Source: Marinomonas aquiplantarum (lineage in GTDB: Bacteria > Pseudomonadota > Gammaproteobacteria > Pseudomonadales > Marinomonadaceae). From it: DNA of 64,000 bases. Made by a program: the position numbers and the translations under genes. Positions 35,932 through 46,367 of this stretch are shown piece by piece. Position 1 is the first letter of the stretch; each line of letters opens with the position of its first letter. Location of the stretch: positions 186,001 through 250,000 of the forward strand of contig NZ_QNRF01000002.1 of the NCBI RefSeq assembly GCF_003314975.1, given 5' to 3'. The notes under the pieces were generated by a model that made no database searches, had not been told where the DNA came from, and was given only the letters and a program-made list of their open reading frames with translations.

Positions 35932-37521
35932 ATGGCAAACGCCGATTTTATTAATGAAGTAAACAAGCGTCGTACTTTTGCGATTATTTCCCACCCGGAT
36001 GCAGGTAAAACCACCATCACTGAGAAAGTGTTGTTGTTCGGACGTGCGATTCAGTCGGCAGGAACGGTAAAGGGTCGTGGTTCTAAGCAACATGCTAAAT
36101 CCGATTGGATGGACATGGAGAAAGAACGTGGTATCTCGATCACGACGTCTGTTATGCAGTTTCCATACAATGATTGTTTGGTGAATCTACTGGATACACC
36201 AGGACACGAAGACTTCTCCGAAGATACCTATCGAACTTTAACCGCTGTCGATTCATGTTTGATGGTCATTGATGCGGCAAAAGGGGTCGAGGATCGTACT
36301 CGTAAATTAATGGAAGTTACCCGTTTACGTGATACACCAATTGTCACTTTTATGAACAAATTGGACCGTGATATTCGCGATCCAATGGAAGTCTTGGATG
36401 AAGTGGAAAGCGAACTTAACATCATGTGCGCGCCGATTACTTGGCCGATTGGTTGTGGTAAAGAGTTCAAAGGCGTGTATCACATTCATCGTGATGAAAC
36501 GATTTTGTACTCAACGGGTCAAGGCCATACCATTCAGGAATTACGAGTGGTGAAAGGTTTAAATAACCCGGACTTGGATGCCGCAGTGGGTGACGAATTG
36601 GCTGAGCAGCTTCGTGAAGAGCTTGAGTTGGTTATGGGGGCATCAAATGAATTTGACCATGAGTTGTTTATGGAAGGTGAATTGACCCCTGTCTATTTTG
36701 GTACGGCATTGGGTAACTTTGGTGTCGATCATATGTTGGATGGTTTGACGAAATGGGCGCCAGCACCATTGCCTCGTCAGACTACTGAGCGTCAAGTCGA
36801 AGCGAAAGATGAGAAGTTCTCAGGCTTTGTGTTTAAGATTCAGGCGAATATGGACCCGAAACACCGTGACCGCATTGCTTTTATGCGTATTGTGTCGGGA
36901 ACTTATAAGCAGGGCATGAAGATGAATCATGTACGTATTGGTAAAAACATTAGTATTTCCGATGCGGTGACCTTCATGGCTGGGGATCGATCCCGTGCTG
37001 AAGAGGCCTTTGCAGGTGACATCATAGGTTTGCATAACCACGGAACCATCCAGATCGGTGATACTTTTACACAAGGTGAAAATCTGAAGTTTTCTGGTAT
37101 TCCAAACTTTGCACCAGAGCTATTTCGTCGTATTCGTTTGAAGGATCCTTTGAAGCAGAAGCAGTTGCTGAAAGGTTTGGTTCAGTTATCCGAAGAGGGA
37201 GCTGTGCAGGTATTTCGCCCATTACAAAACAATGATTTGATTGTTGGTGCGGTTGGTGTACTGCAGTTTGATGTGGTCGTGGCGCGTCTAAAAGCGGAAT
37301 ACAATGTGGAAGCCATTTATGAGTCGGTTAACGTTGCGACGGCTCGTTGGGTTGACTGTGAAGATGGTAAGAAGTTGGAGGAGTTTAAGCGTAAGAATCA
37401 GGTTAATTTGGCATTAGATGGTGGCGATAACTTATCTTATATTGCGCCAACTATGGTCAATTTGAGTCTAGCGCAAGAGCGTTTCCCGGATGTTACCTTC
37501 CGCGCAACCCGAGAACATTGA
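35932..37521 (+). CDS. prfC: Peptide chain release factor 3
   Basis: A 529-residue translational GTPase, the same length as E. coli RF3. It recycles RF1/RF2 from the ribosome after termination. G1 is [11 protein letters not shown]3 DTPGHEDF, G4 NKLD, with domain II and III following from ~residue 300 ([20 protein letters not shown]). The C-terminal half keeps [13 protein letters not shown]. The ATG at 35932 has GGAGA upstream and gives the expected [13 protein letters not shown] start. It is followed by erpA after 71 bp. Confidence 0.97.
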   Translation: MANADFINEVNKRRTFAIISHPDAGKTTITEKVLLFGRAIQSAGTVKGRGSKQHAKSDWMDMEKERGISITTSVMQFPYNDCLVNLLDTPGHEDFSEDTYRTLTAVDSCLMVIDAAKGVEDRTRKLMEVTRLRDTPIVTFMNKLDRDIRDPMEVLDEVESELNIMCAPITWPIGCGKEFKGVYHIHRDETILYSTGQGHTIQELRVVKGLNNPDLDAAVGDELAEQLREELELVMGASNEFDHELFMEGELTPVYFGTALGNFGVDHMLDGLTKWAPAPLPRQTTERQVEAKDEKFSGFVFKIQANMDPKHRDRIAFMRIVSGTYKQGMKMNHVRIGKNISISDAVTFMAGDRSRAEEAFAGDIIGLHNHGTIQIGDTFTQGENLKFSGIPNFAPELFRRIRLKDPLKQKQLLKGLVQLSEEGAVQVFRPLQNNDLIVGAVGVLQFDVVVARLKAEYNVEAIYESVNVATARWVDCEDGKKLEEFKRKNQVNLALDGGDNLSYIAPTMVNLSLAQERFPDVTFRATREH

Positions 37522-37592
37522 TCAATACTTGACTAAATTACTAGGTTAAGCGGATAATTCGGTCATTAGTAACAGTATTATATGGTGTCATA

Positions 37593-37940
37593 ATGAGTGT
37601 GGTTGAATCGGTTGATCCAATTGAATTTACAGAAGCGGCCGCGGCGAAACTAAAGTCCTTGATTGAAGAGGAAGAAAATGAGCGCTTGATGTTGCGTGTT
37701 TACGTGACAGGCGGTGGTTGTTCTGGCTTTCAATATGGCTTTACTTTTGATGAAGAGCATCAAGAGGATGATACAGAAGTGATGAGAGATGGTGTGACCT
37801 TAGTGGTTGATCCGTTGAGCTTCCAGTATCTTGTGGGTTCAGAAGTCGATTATAAAGAGAACTTAGAAGGTTCTCGCTTTACTGTACAAAATCCTAATGC
37901 CACTTCAACTTGTGGTTGTGGTGCAAGCTTTAGTATTTAA
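37593..37940 (+). CDS. erpA: Iron-sulfur cluster insertion protein ErpA
   Basis: A 115-residue A-type Fe-S carrier. The three conserved cysteines are in [11 protein letters not shown] (~residue 49) and [10 protein letters not shown] (~residues 107-109). The acidic N-terminal half and the overall length match ErpA rather than IscA, which is usually ~107 residues and lies in the isc operon. It delivers Fe-S clusters to apoproteins such as IspG. It stands alone between prfC and a terminator. Confidence 0.93.
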   Translation: MSVVESVDPIEFTEAAAAKLKSLIEEEENERLMLRVYVTGGGCSGFQYGFTFDEEHQEDDTEVMRDGVTLVVDPLSFQYLVGSEVDYKENLEGSRFTVQNPNATSTCGCGASFSI

Positions 37941-37963
37941 GTAGAACTGTCATTGTGGCAGGT

Positions 37964-37999
37964 TAAAAAGGTCTTCATGTCAGTGAAGGCCTTTTTTTA
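37964..37999 (+). terminator. Rho-independent terminator
   Basis: AAAAAGGTCTTCA pairs (one G-T) with TGAAGGCCTTTTT, followed by more T residues, shortly after erpA. Confidence 0.85.
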
Positions 38000-38040
38000 T
38001 TGCTTAAAAAATGCTTTAAAAAGAAGAGTGCGGGCTCTCG

Positions 38041-38880
38041 TTAGGCTTTGGTATAGAGGTTGTTGGCTTGTCGAGCTCGCTCTTCATCACTAATGATGCT
38101 GCTGTCTAGTGGTTTATGGTGACCGATGAAGACCAAGCCAATTCGCTGATCCCCTAGTATGGCAGGGGTGAGAACTCGATTTTTTGCTTTCCATATTCTT
38201 AGACCGTGAACGGTCGGTGGAATGGCGTCTTCTTCTAATTTACTTTGATTCACTCGAGCATAAAGAGGCGATAATTGATCAGCTTCGCCATCTTGATCTA
38301 ATAAAATGTGATGGTGTGTTACCTGTTGCTCGATAAACTCGGGTGGATAGGGGGTGTTGAGCGTAGGTAAGCGAGTCTCTTTCGGCAAATTATAGAAAAA
38401 GCTAGGAACTTCTGGGGAACCTTGATGAGGTGATACCAGAAGCGTCATTTCAGTGGCAAGCCCATAAGCTGGTTTCACTGGAATATGAAAGATTAATTGT
38501 TTGGCGGGTGGGTGTTGCCGTACTTCAGGTGCACCGTAACCGGCTTGAGTTTGAGGTCTGTTCATGCCTGTGGGTGGTACCTGCAAGAATAATTTCCACT
38601 CTTTTTGATCCAAATCCAGTTCTTCTGGCGAATACACCTGTATGTTGGTTTGAATCAAATACCCTAAAACGTGTTCTAGAAGGTTAGCAAAAATACTTGA
38701 TGAGGCAGTGAGGGGCTCTTTTATGTCACTGTCTACATGAATTTCTTTCACTTGATGGGCGGCACTGCTGAGGTCAACAGAGTCTTTGTTGCTTACAAAC
38801 AGACGTGGCTTACCTCTGGCAAGAAGTTTCCTGTCAGTCTGTTTGGTGCTTGCTCTGTTTAATGCCTCGATAAATAGCAT
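38041..38880 (-). CDS. Hypothetical protein, no recognised family
   Basis: A 279-residue soluble protein with no signal peptide or membrane helix. It is hydrophilic with several Pro-rich stretches (QVPPTGMNRPQTQAGYGAP, TPYPPEF). AGGAG precedes the ATG at 38880; the longer frame to 38907 adds nine residues without support. Two weakly regular alpha/beta regions are visible (EVLGYLIQTN.. type, then LIFHIPVKPAYGLATEMTLL). The last part includes an odd QRIGLVFIGHHKP. It sits alone between erpA and yhbY, on the opposite strand from its neighbours. I cannot assign a function. Confidence 0.75.
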   Translation of the reverse strand: MLFIEALNRASTKQTDRKLLARGKPRLFVSNKDSVDLSSAAHQVKEIHVDSDIKEPLTASSSIFANLLEHVLGYLIQTNIQVYSPEELDLDQKEWKLFLQVPPTGMNRPQTQAGYGAPEVRQHPPAKQLIFHIPVKPAYGLATEMTLLVSPHQGSPEVPSFFYNLPKETRLPTLNTPYPPEFIEQQVTHHHILLDQDGEADQLSPLYARVNQSKLEEDAIPPTVHGLRIWKAKNRVLTPAILGDQRIGLVFIGHHKPLDSSIISDEERARQANNLYTKA

Positions 38881-39066
38881 GGTGCGGCTCCTTTGATCGC
38901 TGTGCAATGTTATCGACCATTTTTAGAAAGAGTTTAGTGGCAGAGGTTATTTTAGAAAAGTTAATAGTGTTATGACTGAGAAACTATATTGAAAGGTGAT
39001 GTTTGGGAGGTGGATATGTGGGTAGGACGCTTAGCCTACTTCCCTGTAGGCACGGCGAATCTTGGC

Positions 39067-39369
39067 TTAGCGCAGTAAGTTTGAAAGCTTAGGGTTTGGC
39101 TCTAAGGCCGCGCGGTAAAAAAGTGCCACCTTGCCGATCACTTGTACCGTTTCACTTTTCATTACTTTGCTGATTTCTGCAATTAAAGCACTGCGTACAT
39201 CACGGTCAGTGATACTGATACGGATTTTGATCAATTCATGATCTTCAAGTGCTCTGTCGATTTCAGTTAGTACGGCTTCAGTTAGACCGTTACCAGCGAT
39301 CATTACCACAGGATTAAGGCTGTGGCCGATTAAACGGTACTGCTTTTTTTGGGCGTTTGTCAGACTCAT
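39067..39369 (-). CDS. yhbY: Ribosome-assembly RNA-binding protein YhbY (CRM domain)
   Basis: A 100-residue CRS1/YhbY protein. VVMIAGNGLTEAVLTEIDRA carries the conserved GxxG-like G-N-G loop, followed by HELIKIRI and VGKVALFYR. It binds pre-50S ribosomal particles. It is divergent from rlmE, and this yhbY/rlmE-ftsH arrangement is conserved across gammaproteobacteria. Confidence 0.93.
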   Translation of the reverse strand: MSLTNAQKKQYRLIGHSLNPVVMIAGNGLTEAVLTEIDRALEDHELIKIRISITDRDVRSALIAEISKVMKSETVQVIGKVALFYRAALEPNPKLSNLLR

Positions 39370-39468
39370 AGTAAATTTTTCTCATCTTAGTTGACCCTCT
39401 TTATTGGAGGCTTTAGAGGTTAAGCGATATTATAGCGGAATATTGATTGATTTAGGTATGATGAAAAC

Positions 39469-40089
39469 GTGGCAAGATCAAAAAGTAGTAACAATTGGAT
39501 GAAGGAACATTTTGACGATCCATATGTCAAAAAGTCCCAACAAGATGGCTATCGCTCCAGAGCGAGCTATAAGCTGATTGAAATCAACGATAAAGATAAG
39601 CTGATTCGCCCTGGGATGAGTGTGGTGGATCTTGGTGCAGCGCCTGGTGGCTGGTCGCAAATCGCGGCCAAATTAATTGGCGACAAAGGGACTATCGTAG
39701 CATCTGATATTTTGGAGATGGCTCCGCTGCCTGGTGTGCGTTTTGTGCAGGGGGATTTTACTGAACAAGAAGTGTACGAAGCCATATTGGCAGAGATTGG
39801 CGATCAAAAAGCGGATCTTGTAATTTCGGATATGGCCCCCAATATGAGTGGAAACAGTTCTTCTGATCAGCCTCAGGCGATGTATCTAGTAGAACTCGCC
39901 TTGGATATGGCGGCTCATGTGTTGCGTCCTGGTGGTAACTTTTTAGTAAAAGTGTTCCAAGGAGAGGGCTTTGAAGAATACTTGAAAGCCATGCGAGAGC
40001 AATTTGGCTCTGTTGTAACGCGAAAACCGGATGCTTCTCGGGCGCGAAGTCGTGAAGTTTACTTATTAGGAAGACAATATAAGGGTTAA
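39469..40089 (+). CDS. rlmE: 23S rRNA (uridine-2'-O)-methyltransferase RlmE
   Basis: A 206-residue AdoMet methyltransferase (FtsJ/RrmJ) that modifies U2552 of 23S rRNA. The K-D-K-E catalytic set is visible: Lys in [10 protein letters not shown], Asp in [12 protein letters not shown], Lys in [14 protein letters not shown] and Glu in SREVYLLG. The glycine-rich AdoMet site is [14 protein letters not shown]. The start is GTG; an upstream ATGATG is out of frame. It is 61 bp from ftsH. Confidence 0.95.
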   Translation: MARSKSSNNWMKEHFDDPYVKKSQQDGYRSRASYKLIEINDKDKLIRPGMSVVDLGAAPGGWSQIAAKLIGDKGTIVASDILEMAPLPGVRFVQGDFTEQEVYEAILAEIGDQKADLVISDMAPNMSGNSSSDQPQAMYLVELALDMAAHVLRPGGNFLVKVFQGEGFEEYLKAMREQFGSVVTRKPDASRARSREVYLLGRQYKG

Positions 40090-40150
40090 TGGGCAATGTT
40101 CTGGTATGATAGCCAGTAACATTTAAAACTAACCGTTAAGAGGTGTGCTC

Positions 40151-42115
40151 TTGAACGATATGCTAAAAAATATTCTGTTATGGTTGGTCATTGCGGCTGT
40201 GCTGTTAACAGTTTTTAACAATTTTAATACCACGTCAGAAACGAATCGAATTTCTTATTCTGAGTTTGTTAAAGAAGTACAAGATGGCCGGATCGCGAAA
40301 GTGATTGTTGACGGTTATACCATTAGTGGTACGCGTTCAAATGGCGACAGTTTTGATACCGTTCGTCCTGCTGCGTCTGACCCTAAATTGATGGATGACT
40401 TGCTGAATAAAAATGTGGTTGTTGAAGGTCGTATGCCTGAACAACAGAGCATTTGGACTCAATTGTTGGTGGCAAGCTTCCCTATTCTTCTTATTCTTGC
40501 CATCTTTATGTTCTTTATGCGCCAAATGCAAGGCGGTGGCGGTGGCAAGGGCGGACCAATGTCTTTTGGTAAGTCAAAAGCACGTCTGCTGCCAGAAGAT
40601 CAAATTAAGACGACCTTTGCGGATGTTGCTGGTTGTGATGAAGCCAAGGAAGACACTGAAGAATTGGTGGATTTCCTTCGTGAGCCAAGCAAGTTCCAGC
40701 GTTTAGGTGGCAAGATTCCACGCGGTATTTTGATGTGTGGACCACCGGGTACGGGTAAAACCTTGTTAGCGAAAGCCATTGCCGGTGAAGCAAAAGTGCC
40801 TTTCTTCACTATTTCCGGTTCAGACTTCGTTGAAATGTTTGTCGGTGTGGGGGCGTCACGTGTTCGTGATATGTTCGAACAAGCCAAAAAACACGCACCT
40901 TGCATTATCTTTATTGACGAAATCGATGCCGTTGGTCGTAACCGTGGCTCAGGTATGGGCGGTGGTAATGATGAGCGTGAGCAAACCTTGAACCAGTTAT
41001 TGGTTGAAATGGATGGTTTTGAAGGTAACGAAGGTATTATCGTTATCGCTGCGACGAACCGTCCAGACGTATTGGACCCAGCTTTGTTGCGTCCGGGGCG
41101 TTTTGACCGTCAGGTAACGGTTGGTTTGCCGGATATTCGTGGTCGTGAGCAAATTCTAAAAGTGCATTTGCGTAAAGTGCCTTGTGATGATGATGTTGAG
41201 CCAAAAAACATTGCGCGTGGTACACCAGGTTTCTCTGGTGCCGATTTGGCAAACTTGGTCAATGAAGCTGCTTTGTTTGCGGCACGTTCGAATCGTCGTT
41301 TAGTTAACATGGAACAGCTTGAGCTCGCGAAGGATAAAATCCTAATGGGTGCTGAGCGTAAGACCATGGTGATGAATAACGAAGAGAAGCTCAATACGGC
41401 TTATCATGAAGCGGGCCATACTATTATCGGTTACCTCATGCCGGAACATGACCCTGTTTATAAAGTGTCTATCATTCCTCGTGGCCGTGCTTTGGGTGTG
41501 ACTATGTACTTGCCTGAAGACGATAAATACAGTGTCAGTAAGCGTGGTTTAGAGAGTCAGGTTTGCAGTCTTTATGGCGGCCGTATTGCCGAAGAAATGA
41601 TTCATGGTTTTGATGGTGTTTCGACTGGTGCGTCAAACGACATTGAGCGAGCAACCAGTATTGCTCGTAACATGGTGACCAAGTGGGGCTTATCTGAAAA
41701 ACTTGGGCCTTTTGCTTACGAAGAAGATGATAATTCTGGTGGTTACATTTCTGGTCCAACAGGAAGTAAAGCAAATTACTTCTCTCCTGAGACAGGAAAA
41801 GTCATCGATGCAGAAGTGCAAGATATTATTAATCGCTGTTACGAAACGGCAACGAGAATCTTGCATGAAAATCGTAGCAAGCTGGATGTGATGGCCGAAG
41901 CATTAATGCAATACGAAACCATTGATGCCAAGCAAATTAAAGAAATTATGGATGGGAAAAAACCATCTGCACCAGAAGGTTGGTCGGATCCTAGTGCAGA
42001 CTCGCCAGACAGTGGCGAAGAAAAGCCAGCACCGGAAGCCGCTACCGAAGAGACGGTGGATGCCAGTGATGTAGACGGTGTATCTGGAGAAGCTTCGCGA
42101 CCTGCAGGTGAGTAA
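40151..42115 (+). CDS. ftsH: ATP-dependent zinc metalloprotease FtsH
   Basis: A 654-residue membrane AAA+ protease. Two helices (residues ~4-24 and ~97-118) flank a periplasmic domain. The AAA domain has Walker A GPPGTGKT, Walker B IIFIDEID and an arginine-finger region RPGRFDR. The protease site is HEAGH. It removes damaged membrane proteins and sigma-32 and LpxC-type targets in known species. The frame opens at a GTG at 40145, but AAGAGG is spaced for the TTG at 40151, giving the usual MNDMLKN start. Its last ~50 residues are acidic and variable. Confidence 0.97.
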   Translation: MNDMLKNILLWLVIAAVLLTVFNNFNTTSETNRISYSEFVKEVQDGRIAKVIVDGYTISGTRSNGDSFDTVRPAASDPKLMDDLLNKNVVVEGRMPEQQSIWTQLLVASFPILLILAIFMFFMRQMQGGGGGKGGPMSFGKSKARLLPEDQIKTTFADVAGCDEAKEDTEELVDFLREPSKFQRLGGKIPRGILMCGPPGTGKTLLAKAIAGEAKVPFFTISGSDFVEMFVGVGASRVRDMFEQAKKHAPCIIFIDEIDAVGRNRGSGMGGGNDEREQTLNQLLVEMDGFEGNEGIIVIAATNRPDVLDPALLRPGRFDRQVTVGLPDIRGREQILKVHLRKVPCDDDVEPKNIARGTPGFSGADLANLVNEAALFAARSNRRLVNMEQLELAKDKILMGAERKTMVMNNEEKLNTAYHEAGHTIIGYLMPEHDPVYKVSIIPRGRALGVTMYLPEDDKYSVSKRGLESQVCSLYGGRIAEEMIHGFDGVSTGASNDIERATSIARNMVTKWGLSEKLGPFAYEEDDNSGGYISGPTGSKANYFSPETGKVIDAEVQDIINRCYETATRILHENRSKLDVMAEALMQYETIDAKQIKEIMDGKKPSAPEGWSDPSADSPDSGEEKPAPEAATEETVDASDVDGVSGEASRPAGE

Positions 42116-42143
42116 TTTCAAACCATTTTGATATGGATGTTTC

Positions 42144-42977
42144 ATGTCGTTAATGTCATTTGGGGACAAGTCGTTAGACTTGTCCCTTCCTCATGTAATG
42201 GGCATTCTGAATGTCACGCCGGATTCGTTTTCGGATGGTGGTGCCTTCAATTCTCTTGATTCAGCCTTGCGTCAAACGGAACGAATGATTCGTGAGGGCG
42301 CCAGTATGATCGATGTCGGTGGTGAATCGACTCGACCAGGTGCTGAGCCTGTTTCTTGCCAGCAAGAGCTTGATCGAGTTGTTCCTATTGTAGAAGCCAT
42401 AAAATCCCGTTTTGATGTTATTGTGTCGGTAGACACCAGTACGCCTGAAGTGATGCTGCAGTCCGCTAAGTTAGGTGCTGGGTTGATTAATGATGTTAGA
42501 GCATTGGAGCGTGATGGGGCTTTGCTGGCAGCGGCTCAGACGAAACTGCCAGTGTGTTTGATGCACATGAAAGGTATGCCGCAAACCATGCAAGACCAAC
42601 CTGATTATCAGTCTGTTGTGTCTGAGGTGTCTGATTATTTGTTAAGTCGAGTGTCGGCTTGTCAGTCAGTGGGGATGGATTTAGCGAACATTTTGCTAGA
42701 CCCAGGCATTGGTTTTGGTAAGGCGTTGTCACACAATTTATTGTTATTACAGTCTACCGAGCACTTTAGGCAACTTGGTTTTGAGGTGTTGATAGGGGTG
42801 TCTCGTAAAACTATGATCGGAGATGTCTTAGGGCTTCCTGTCGAAGATCGCTTATATGGTACTATGGGGGCAAATGCTTCGGCCTATGCTCGTGGCGCAA
42901 GGATATTTAGGGTTCACGATGTTAGGTCTCATGTCGAAATGTTGACGCTAATGTCACGTATTGAGAGAGAGAAATAA
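42144..42977 (+). CDS. folP: Dihydropteroate synthase
   Basis: A 277-residue TIM-barrel enzyme that joins p-aminobenzoate to the pterin in folate synthesis. Signatures: [14 protein letters not shown] at residue ~17, [14 protein letters not shown] at ~55, and [13 protein letters not shown] in the middle. Order ftsH-folP-glmM is conserved in gammaproteobacteria. Its TAA stop overlaps the glmM ATG by one base (TAATG). Confidence 0.95.
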   Translation: MSLMSFGDKSLDLSLPHVMGILNVTPDSFSDGGAFNSLDSALRQTERMIREGASMIDVGGESTRPGAEPVSCQQELDRVVPIVEAIKSRFDVIVSVDTSTPEVMLQSAKLGAGLINDVRALERDGALLAAAQTKLPVCLMHMKGMPQTMQDQPDYQSVVSEVSDYLLSRVSACQSVGMDLANILLDPGIGFGKALSHNLLLLQSTEHFRQLGFEVLIGVSRKTMIGDVLGLPVEDRLYGTMGANASAYARGARIFRVHDVRSHVEMLTLMSRIEREK

Positions 42978-44323
42978 TGCGTAAGTATTTTGGTACAGAT
43001 GGTATTCGTGGCAAGGTTGGTACAACACCGATAACACCAGAATTTATGTTGAAGCTGGGTTGGGCTGCCGGTCAGGTATTCAAGGAAAAAGACAAGAAAA
43101 TATTAATCGGTAAAGATACGCGAATCTCTGGTTATATGTTTGAGTCAGCGCTTGAGTCTGGGATTGTTGCTGCGGGCGCTGATGTGAGACTGGTTGGTCC
43201 TATGCCAACGCCTGCGATTGCTTATCTTACGCGAACCTTTCGTGCCAGTGCTGGGATTGTGATTAGTGCCTCACATAACCCTTTTTATGACAACGGAATT
43301 AAGTTTTTTTCTGCCGAGGGTGGCAAGGTTTCTGATGAAATCGAAGAGCGCATTGAATATTATTTAGATCAGCCAATGGAAGTGGTTGAATCCAGCTTAA
43401 TTGGGCGCGCGCGCCGTATTGATGATGCTGCGGGTCGTTATATTGAGTATTGCAAAGGTACCTTTCCTATCGGTTTGCAGCTTAGTGGCTTAAAAATTGT
43501 TGTCGATTGTGCTGACGGCGCTACTTATCATGTTGCGCCACGAGTATTTTCCGAGTTGGGTGCTGATGTGATTTCCATCGGTGCTAACCCTGATGGGTTG
43601 AATATCAATGAATTCAGTGGCGCGACAAAGCCTGAGCTGTTACGTAAAAATGTTTTGGCTGAAAATGCTGATATTGGTATCGCGTTAGACGGTGATGGTG
43701 ATCGCTTGATCCTAGTGGATCGTCACGGTGTTGTGCGTGATGGAGATGACATTTTATACATTATTGCCAATCATCTTATGAGTACCGGCCGTTTCAGTGG
43801 TGGTGTGGTTGGGACGCTGATGAGCAATTTTGGCTTGGAGTTGGCGTTTTCTGAAACCGGTATTGGTTTTAGCCGAGCAGCCGTCGGTGACCGTTATGTA
43901 AATGAAAAACTGGTTCAACACGGTTGGGTGTTAGGTGGTGAGCCTTCGGGTCACATTGTCTGCCGATCTATTACGACAACTGGTGATGGTATTGTCGCAG
44001 CATTGCAGGTGCTGCAGGCTATGGTGGAAGAAGGTAAGGCGCTGGATGAGCTGCTTACTGGGCTTGTGAAGTTTCCACAGAAATTGAAAAATATTCGAGT
44101 GGCGGAGCGCTTTGTTCCGAATGAAGAGCCAGCATTGCAAAAAGCCATTGCGGTGGCAAATGAAAGATTAAATGGCCTAGGACGTGTCTTGTTGAGAGCG
44201 TCTGGGACCGAACCCTTGATTCGAGTTATGGTGGAAGGCCGTGACGATGAGACAGTAGACGAATTGGTTGATTATTTGGTGGAAGAGGTTAACGCCGTTG
44301 TGGCCGCGAAGCAATCTGCTTAA
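42977..44323 (+). CDS. glmM: Phosphoglucosamine mutase
   Basis: A 448-residue alpha-D-phosphohexomutase that converts glucosamine-6-P to glucosamine-1-P for peptidoglycan and [14 protein letters not shown] opens the protein; the catalytic phosphoserine lies in [14 protein letters not shown], the metal loop is DGDGDR, and the sugar loop [18 protein letters not shown] binds phosphate at the C-terminus. It is coupled to folP. Confidence 0.96.
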   Translation: MRKYFGTDGIRGKVGTTPITPEFMLKLGWAAGQVFKEKDKKILIGKDTRISGYMFESALESGIVAAGADVRLVGPMPTPAIAYLTRTFRASAGIVISASHNPFYDNGIKFFSAEGGKVSDEIEERIEYYLDQPMEVVESSLIGRARRIDDAAGRYIEYCKGTFPIGLQLSGLKIVVDCADGATYHVAPRVFSELGADVISIGANPDGLNINEFSGATKPELLRKNVLAENADIGIALDGDGDRLILVDRHGVVRDGDDILYIIANHLMSTGRFSGGVVGTLMSNFGLELAFSETGIGFSRAAVGDRYVNEKLVQHGWVLGGEPSGHIVCRSITTTGDGIVAALQVLQAMVEEGKALDELLTGLVKFPQKLKNIRVAERFVPNEEPALQKAIAVANERLNGLGRVLLRASGTEPLIRVMVEGRDDETVDELVDYLVEEVNAVVAAKQSA

Positions 44324-44417
44324 TAAAACGTCAACTTAATGATTGGAATAAAAATAAATACTTGAAACCAACAGAGGCTTTCCATAGAATGAGCGCCTCG
44401 AATTTAAGGGCTAGATT

Positions 44418-45170
44418 ATGATTCGACAAAAAATAGTGGCTGGAAACTGGAAAATGAATGGTTCGGAAGCGTCAATTTCGGACTTGGTTAGCGGTCTATT
44501 AGAGATATCGGAATCTAGCGCTGAAGTGGTTGTTACTCCCCCATTTCCTTATCTTTCTCAAGTCGCTGAGCTGATTGCTCCGCGTAATGAGTTGGTACTG
44601 GCTGCACAAAATCTTAGTCAGTATGAAAAAGGTGCTTATACGGGTGAAGTATCGGCTGCGATGTTGACAGATTTTAAGGTGACTTATGTCTTGATTGGCC
44701 ATTCAGAGCGTCGCTCTTTGTATGGCGAAACAGATGAAGTGGTTGCTGAAAAGGTGAAAGTTGCACTGTCAGCAGGTTTGAAACCTATTTTATGTATCGG
44801 TGAAACGTTGGAAGAACGTGAAGCTGAACAGACTTTGCTTGTATGTGAGCGTCAGGTTGCTGCGGTAATCGATGCGGTTGGCATTCAGGCATTTGAGAAT
44901 ATCGTTATTGCTTACGAGCCAGTTTGGGCGATTGGTACTGGGTTATCTGCCAGTGCACAACAAGCGCAAGATGTGCATCAAGCAATTAGAGCCAATTTGG
45001 CGAGCTTATCTACACCGGTTTCTGAGAAAGTTCAGATTCTTTATGGTGGTAGTGTTAAGGCCTCAACCAGTGCAGAGCTATTTACCATGCCTGATGTTGA
45101 TGGTGCCCTTGTGGGTGGCGCATCTTTGGATGCAAAAGAATTTTTAGACATAGTTAAAGCAGCAGGTTAA
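44418..45170 (+). CDS. tpiA: Triosephosphate isomerase
   Basis: A 250-residue TIM barrel interconverting DHAP and glyceraldehyde-3-P. GNWKMNG (catalytic Lys), VLIGHSERR (His), AYEPVWAIGTG (Glu) and LYGGSVKAS are all in place. Next to secG, as in pseudomonads, where glmM-tpiA-secG form a conserved run. Confidence 0.96.
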   Translation: MIRQKIVAGNWKMNGSEASISDLVSGLLEISESSAEVVVTPPFPYLSQVAELIAPRNELVLAAQNLSQYEKGAYTGEVSAAMLTDFKVTYVLIGHSERRSLYGETDEVVAEKVKVALSAGLKPILCIGETLEEREAEQTLLVCERQVAAVIDAVGIQAFENIVIAYEPVWAIGTGLSASAQQAQDVHQAIRANLASLSTPVSEKVQILYGGSVKASTSAELFTMPDVDGALVGGASLDAKEFLDIVKAAG

Positions 45171-45173
45171 TTG

Positions 45174-45530
45174 ATGGAAGCGCTTATTTTAGTTTTTCAT
45201 GTTCTCGCCGCAATTGCGATTATTGCATTGGTGTTATTGCAGCAAGGTAAAGGCGCAGATGCTGGTGCTTCATTCGGCGGTGGTGCCTCTCAAACCGTAT
45301 TTGGAAGTCAGGGCGGTGGTAGCTTCTTTGGTAAGCTAACCGGTGTTTTTGCTTTGGTTTTCTTTATTACCAGTTTTGGTTTGGCGTTTTACGCTAGTGA
45401 GCAAGCTAAGAGTGTCTCTGGCGCTCTGGATTCTCTGCCTTCAGCCTCTCAAGTATCTGAAGAAACAGTTGAATTGCCTGCTCTAGGAGAGGAGAAGAAA
45501 GCGTCATCTGACCTTCCTGTAACGGAATAA
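45174..45530 (+). CDS. secG: Preprotein translocase subunit SecG
   Basis: A 118-residue small translocon subunit. Two hydrophobic helices (~1-22 and ~55-75) flank a glycine-rich loop with VLLQQGKGADAGASFGGG. The C-terminal tail is acidic and long for the family. ATG 45174 immediately follows an in-frame TTG and the tpiA stop, so tpiA and secG are almost contiguous. Confidence 0.94.
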   Translation: MEALILVFHVLAAIAIIALVLLQQGKGADAGASFGGGASQTVFGSQGGGSFFGKLTGVFALVFFITSFGLAFYASEQAKSVSGALDSLPSASQVSEETVELPALGEEKKASSDLPVTE

Positions 45531-45552
45531 GAGCGCTTTGATATAAGGTTTT

Positions 45553-45638
45553 GCCGATGTGGTGGAATTGGTAGACACGCCATCTTGAGGGGGTGGTGGC
45601 CTACGGCTGTGCCGGTTCGAGTCCGGCCATCGGCACCA
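45553..45638 (+). tRNA. tRNA-Leu (GAG)
   Basis: An 86-nt class II tRNA with a long variable arm and encoded CCA. The acceptor is GCCGATG with its complement CATCGGC, the anticodon loop TTGAGGG gives GAG, and the T-loop is TTCGAGT. It lies between secG and rimP, as tRNA-Leu(GAG) does in E. coli. The E. coli neighbour metY (initiator tRNA) is not found here. Confidence 0.96.
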
Positions 45639-45641
45639 ATC

Positions 45642-45670
45642 TTGAACTGACGTGATATTTTCTGTATGAT
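45642..45670 (+). promoter_or_regulatory. Probable promoter of the rimP-nusA-infB operon
   Basis: TTGAAC (45642-45647), an exact 17-bp spacer and TATGAT (45665-45670), right after the tRNA. Transcription would start near 45677. Confidence 0.6.
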
Positions 45671-45684
45671 GTCAGCTATTAATA

Positions 45685-45838
45685 CAGAGTTTTTTGGGAC
45701 TCTGCTAATAGTCCGGATTGACGGCCTTCTTTTGCGAGAAGGAGACCTGCGACAATTTGATTGTTGCAGGTACTGAGAGCCCCTTTATGGGGTTTTTTGT
45801 TATCTGAACTGCATAAATGGGCCTTGAGCCCGTTTTTT
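45685..45838 (+). promoter_or_regulatory. Structured leader with two terminator-like hairpins before rimP
   Basis: Consecutive hairpins: CAGAGT/ACTCTG (45685-45704), CCTTCT/AGAAGG (45725-45742), CCTGCGACAAT with ATTGTTGCAGG (45746-45770, one G-T), then CCCC/GGGG followed by TTTTTT (45780-45798) and GGGC/GCCC followed by GTTTTTT (45819-45838). The last two have the shape of intrinsic terminators and stand between the promoter and rimP. They would attenuate the operon. In E. coli NusA regulates its own operon, so control of read-through by NusA is likely here. Confidence 0.65.
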
Positions 45839-45877
45839 GTTTCTGCGTTTTGCAAACGCGATATTCGGAGAAAGCGA

Positions 45878-46339
45878 TTGTCAGCTAAATTTACGATTTT
45901 AGAGGAACTTGTCCGTCCAGTAGTTGAAGGTCTGGGGTTCGAGTTTTGGGGAATGGAGTATTTATCGCAAGGTAAAGACTCTGTGCTGCGTATCTTTATT
46001 GAAACAGATGCTGAGAAAGGGATTGATGTCGAAGACTGTGCTCGTGTGAGCCGTCAGGTAAGTTCTATTTTAGATGTTGAAGATCCGATCACAGGTGAAT
46101 ATCACCTTGAGGTTTCTTCACCTGGTTTAGATCGACCATTATTTTCTTTGGCTCAATATCAAGCATATGTTGGCTCAATTGTGTCTTTACGTTTACGAGT
46201 GCCATTTGATGGGCGTCGCAAATTTAAAGGACAGTTAGTGGGCGTCGAGAACGATGACATTGTCGTTCGTGTTGACCAAGAAGAATACTTGTTGCCGATT
46301 GATTTAATCGATAAAGGCAATATTGTTCCACAATTTTAA
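45878..46339 (+). CDS. rimP: Ribosome maturation factor RimP
   Basis: A 153-residue protein for 30S assembly. [10 protein letters not shown] (~residues 20-30) leads into the N-terminal domain and [15 protein letters not shown] (~residues 70-85) is the family hallmark, with an SH3-like C-terminus. The start is TTG with GGAG 7 nt before it; frames reaching further upstream run through the terminator hairpins and are not coding. It is the first gene of rimP-nusA-infB-rbfA-truB. Confidence 0.93.
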   Translation: MSAKFTILEELVRPVVEGLGFEFWGMEYLSQGKDSVLRIFIETDAEKGIDVEDCARVSRQVSSILDVEDPITGEYHLEVSSPGLDRPLFSLAQYQAYVGSIVSLRLRVPFDGRRKFKGQLVGVENDDIVVRVDQEEYLLPIDLIDKGNIVPQF

Positions 46340-46367
46340 AAATTAACCTTGAAGAGAGGCTAAAAGG

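Noticed and set aside
44330..44417. Possible regulatory RNA or riboswitch between glmM and tpiA
   Set aside because: No conserved core or strong structure; only ordinary spacer DNA.
45761..45877. N-terminal extension of rimP
   Set aside because: The sequence is made of terminator hairpins and gives residues not found in RimP; TTG 45878 has a proper ribosome-binding site.
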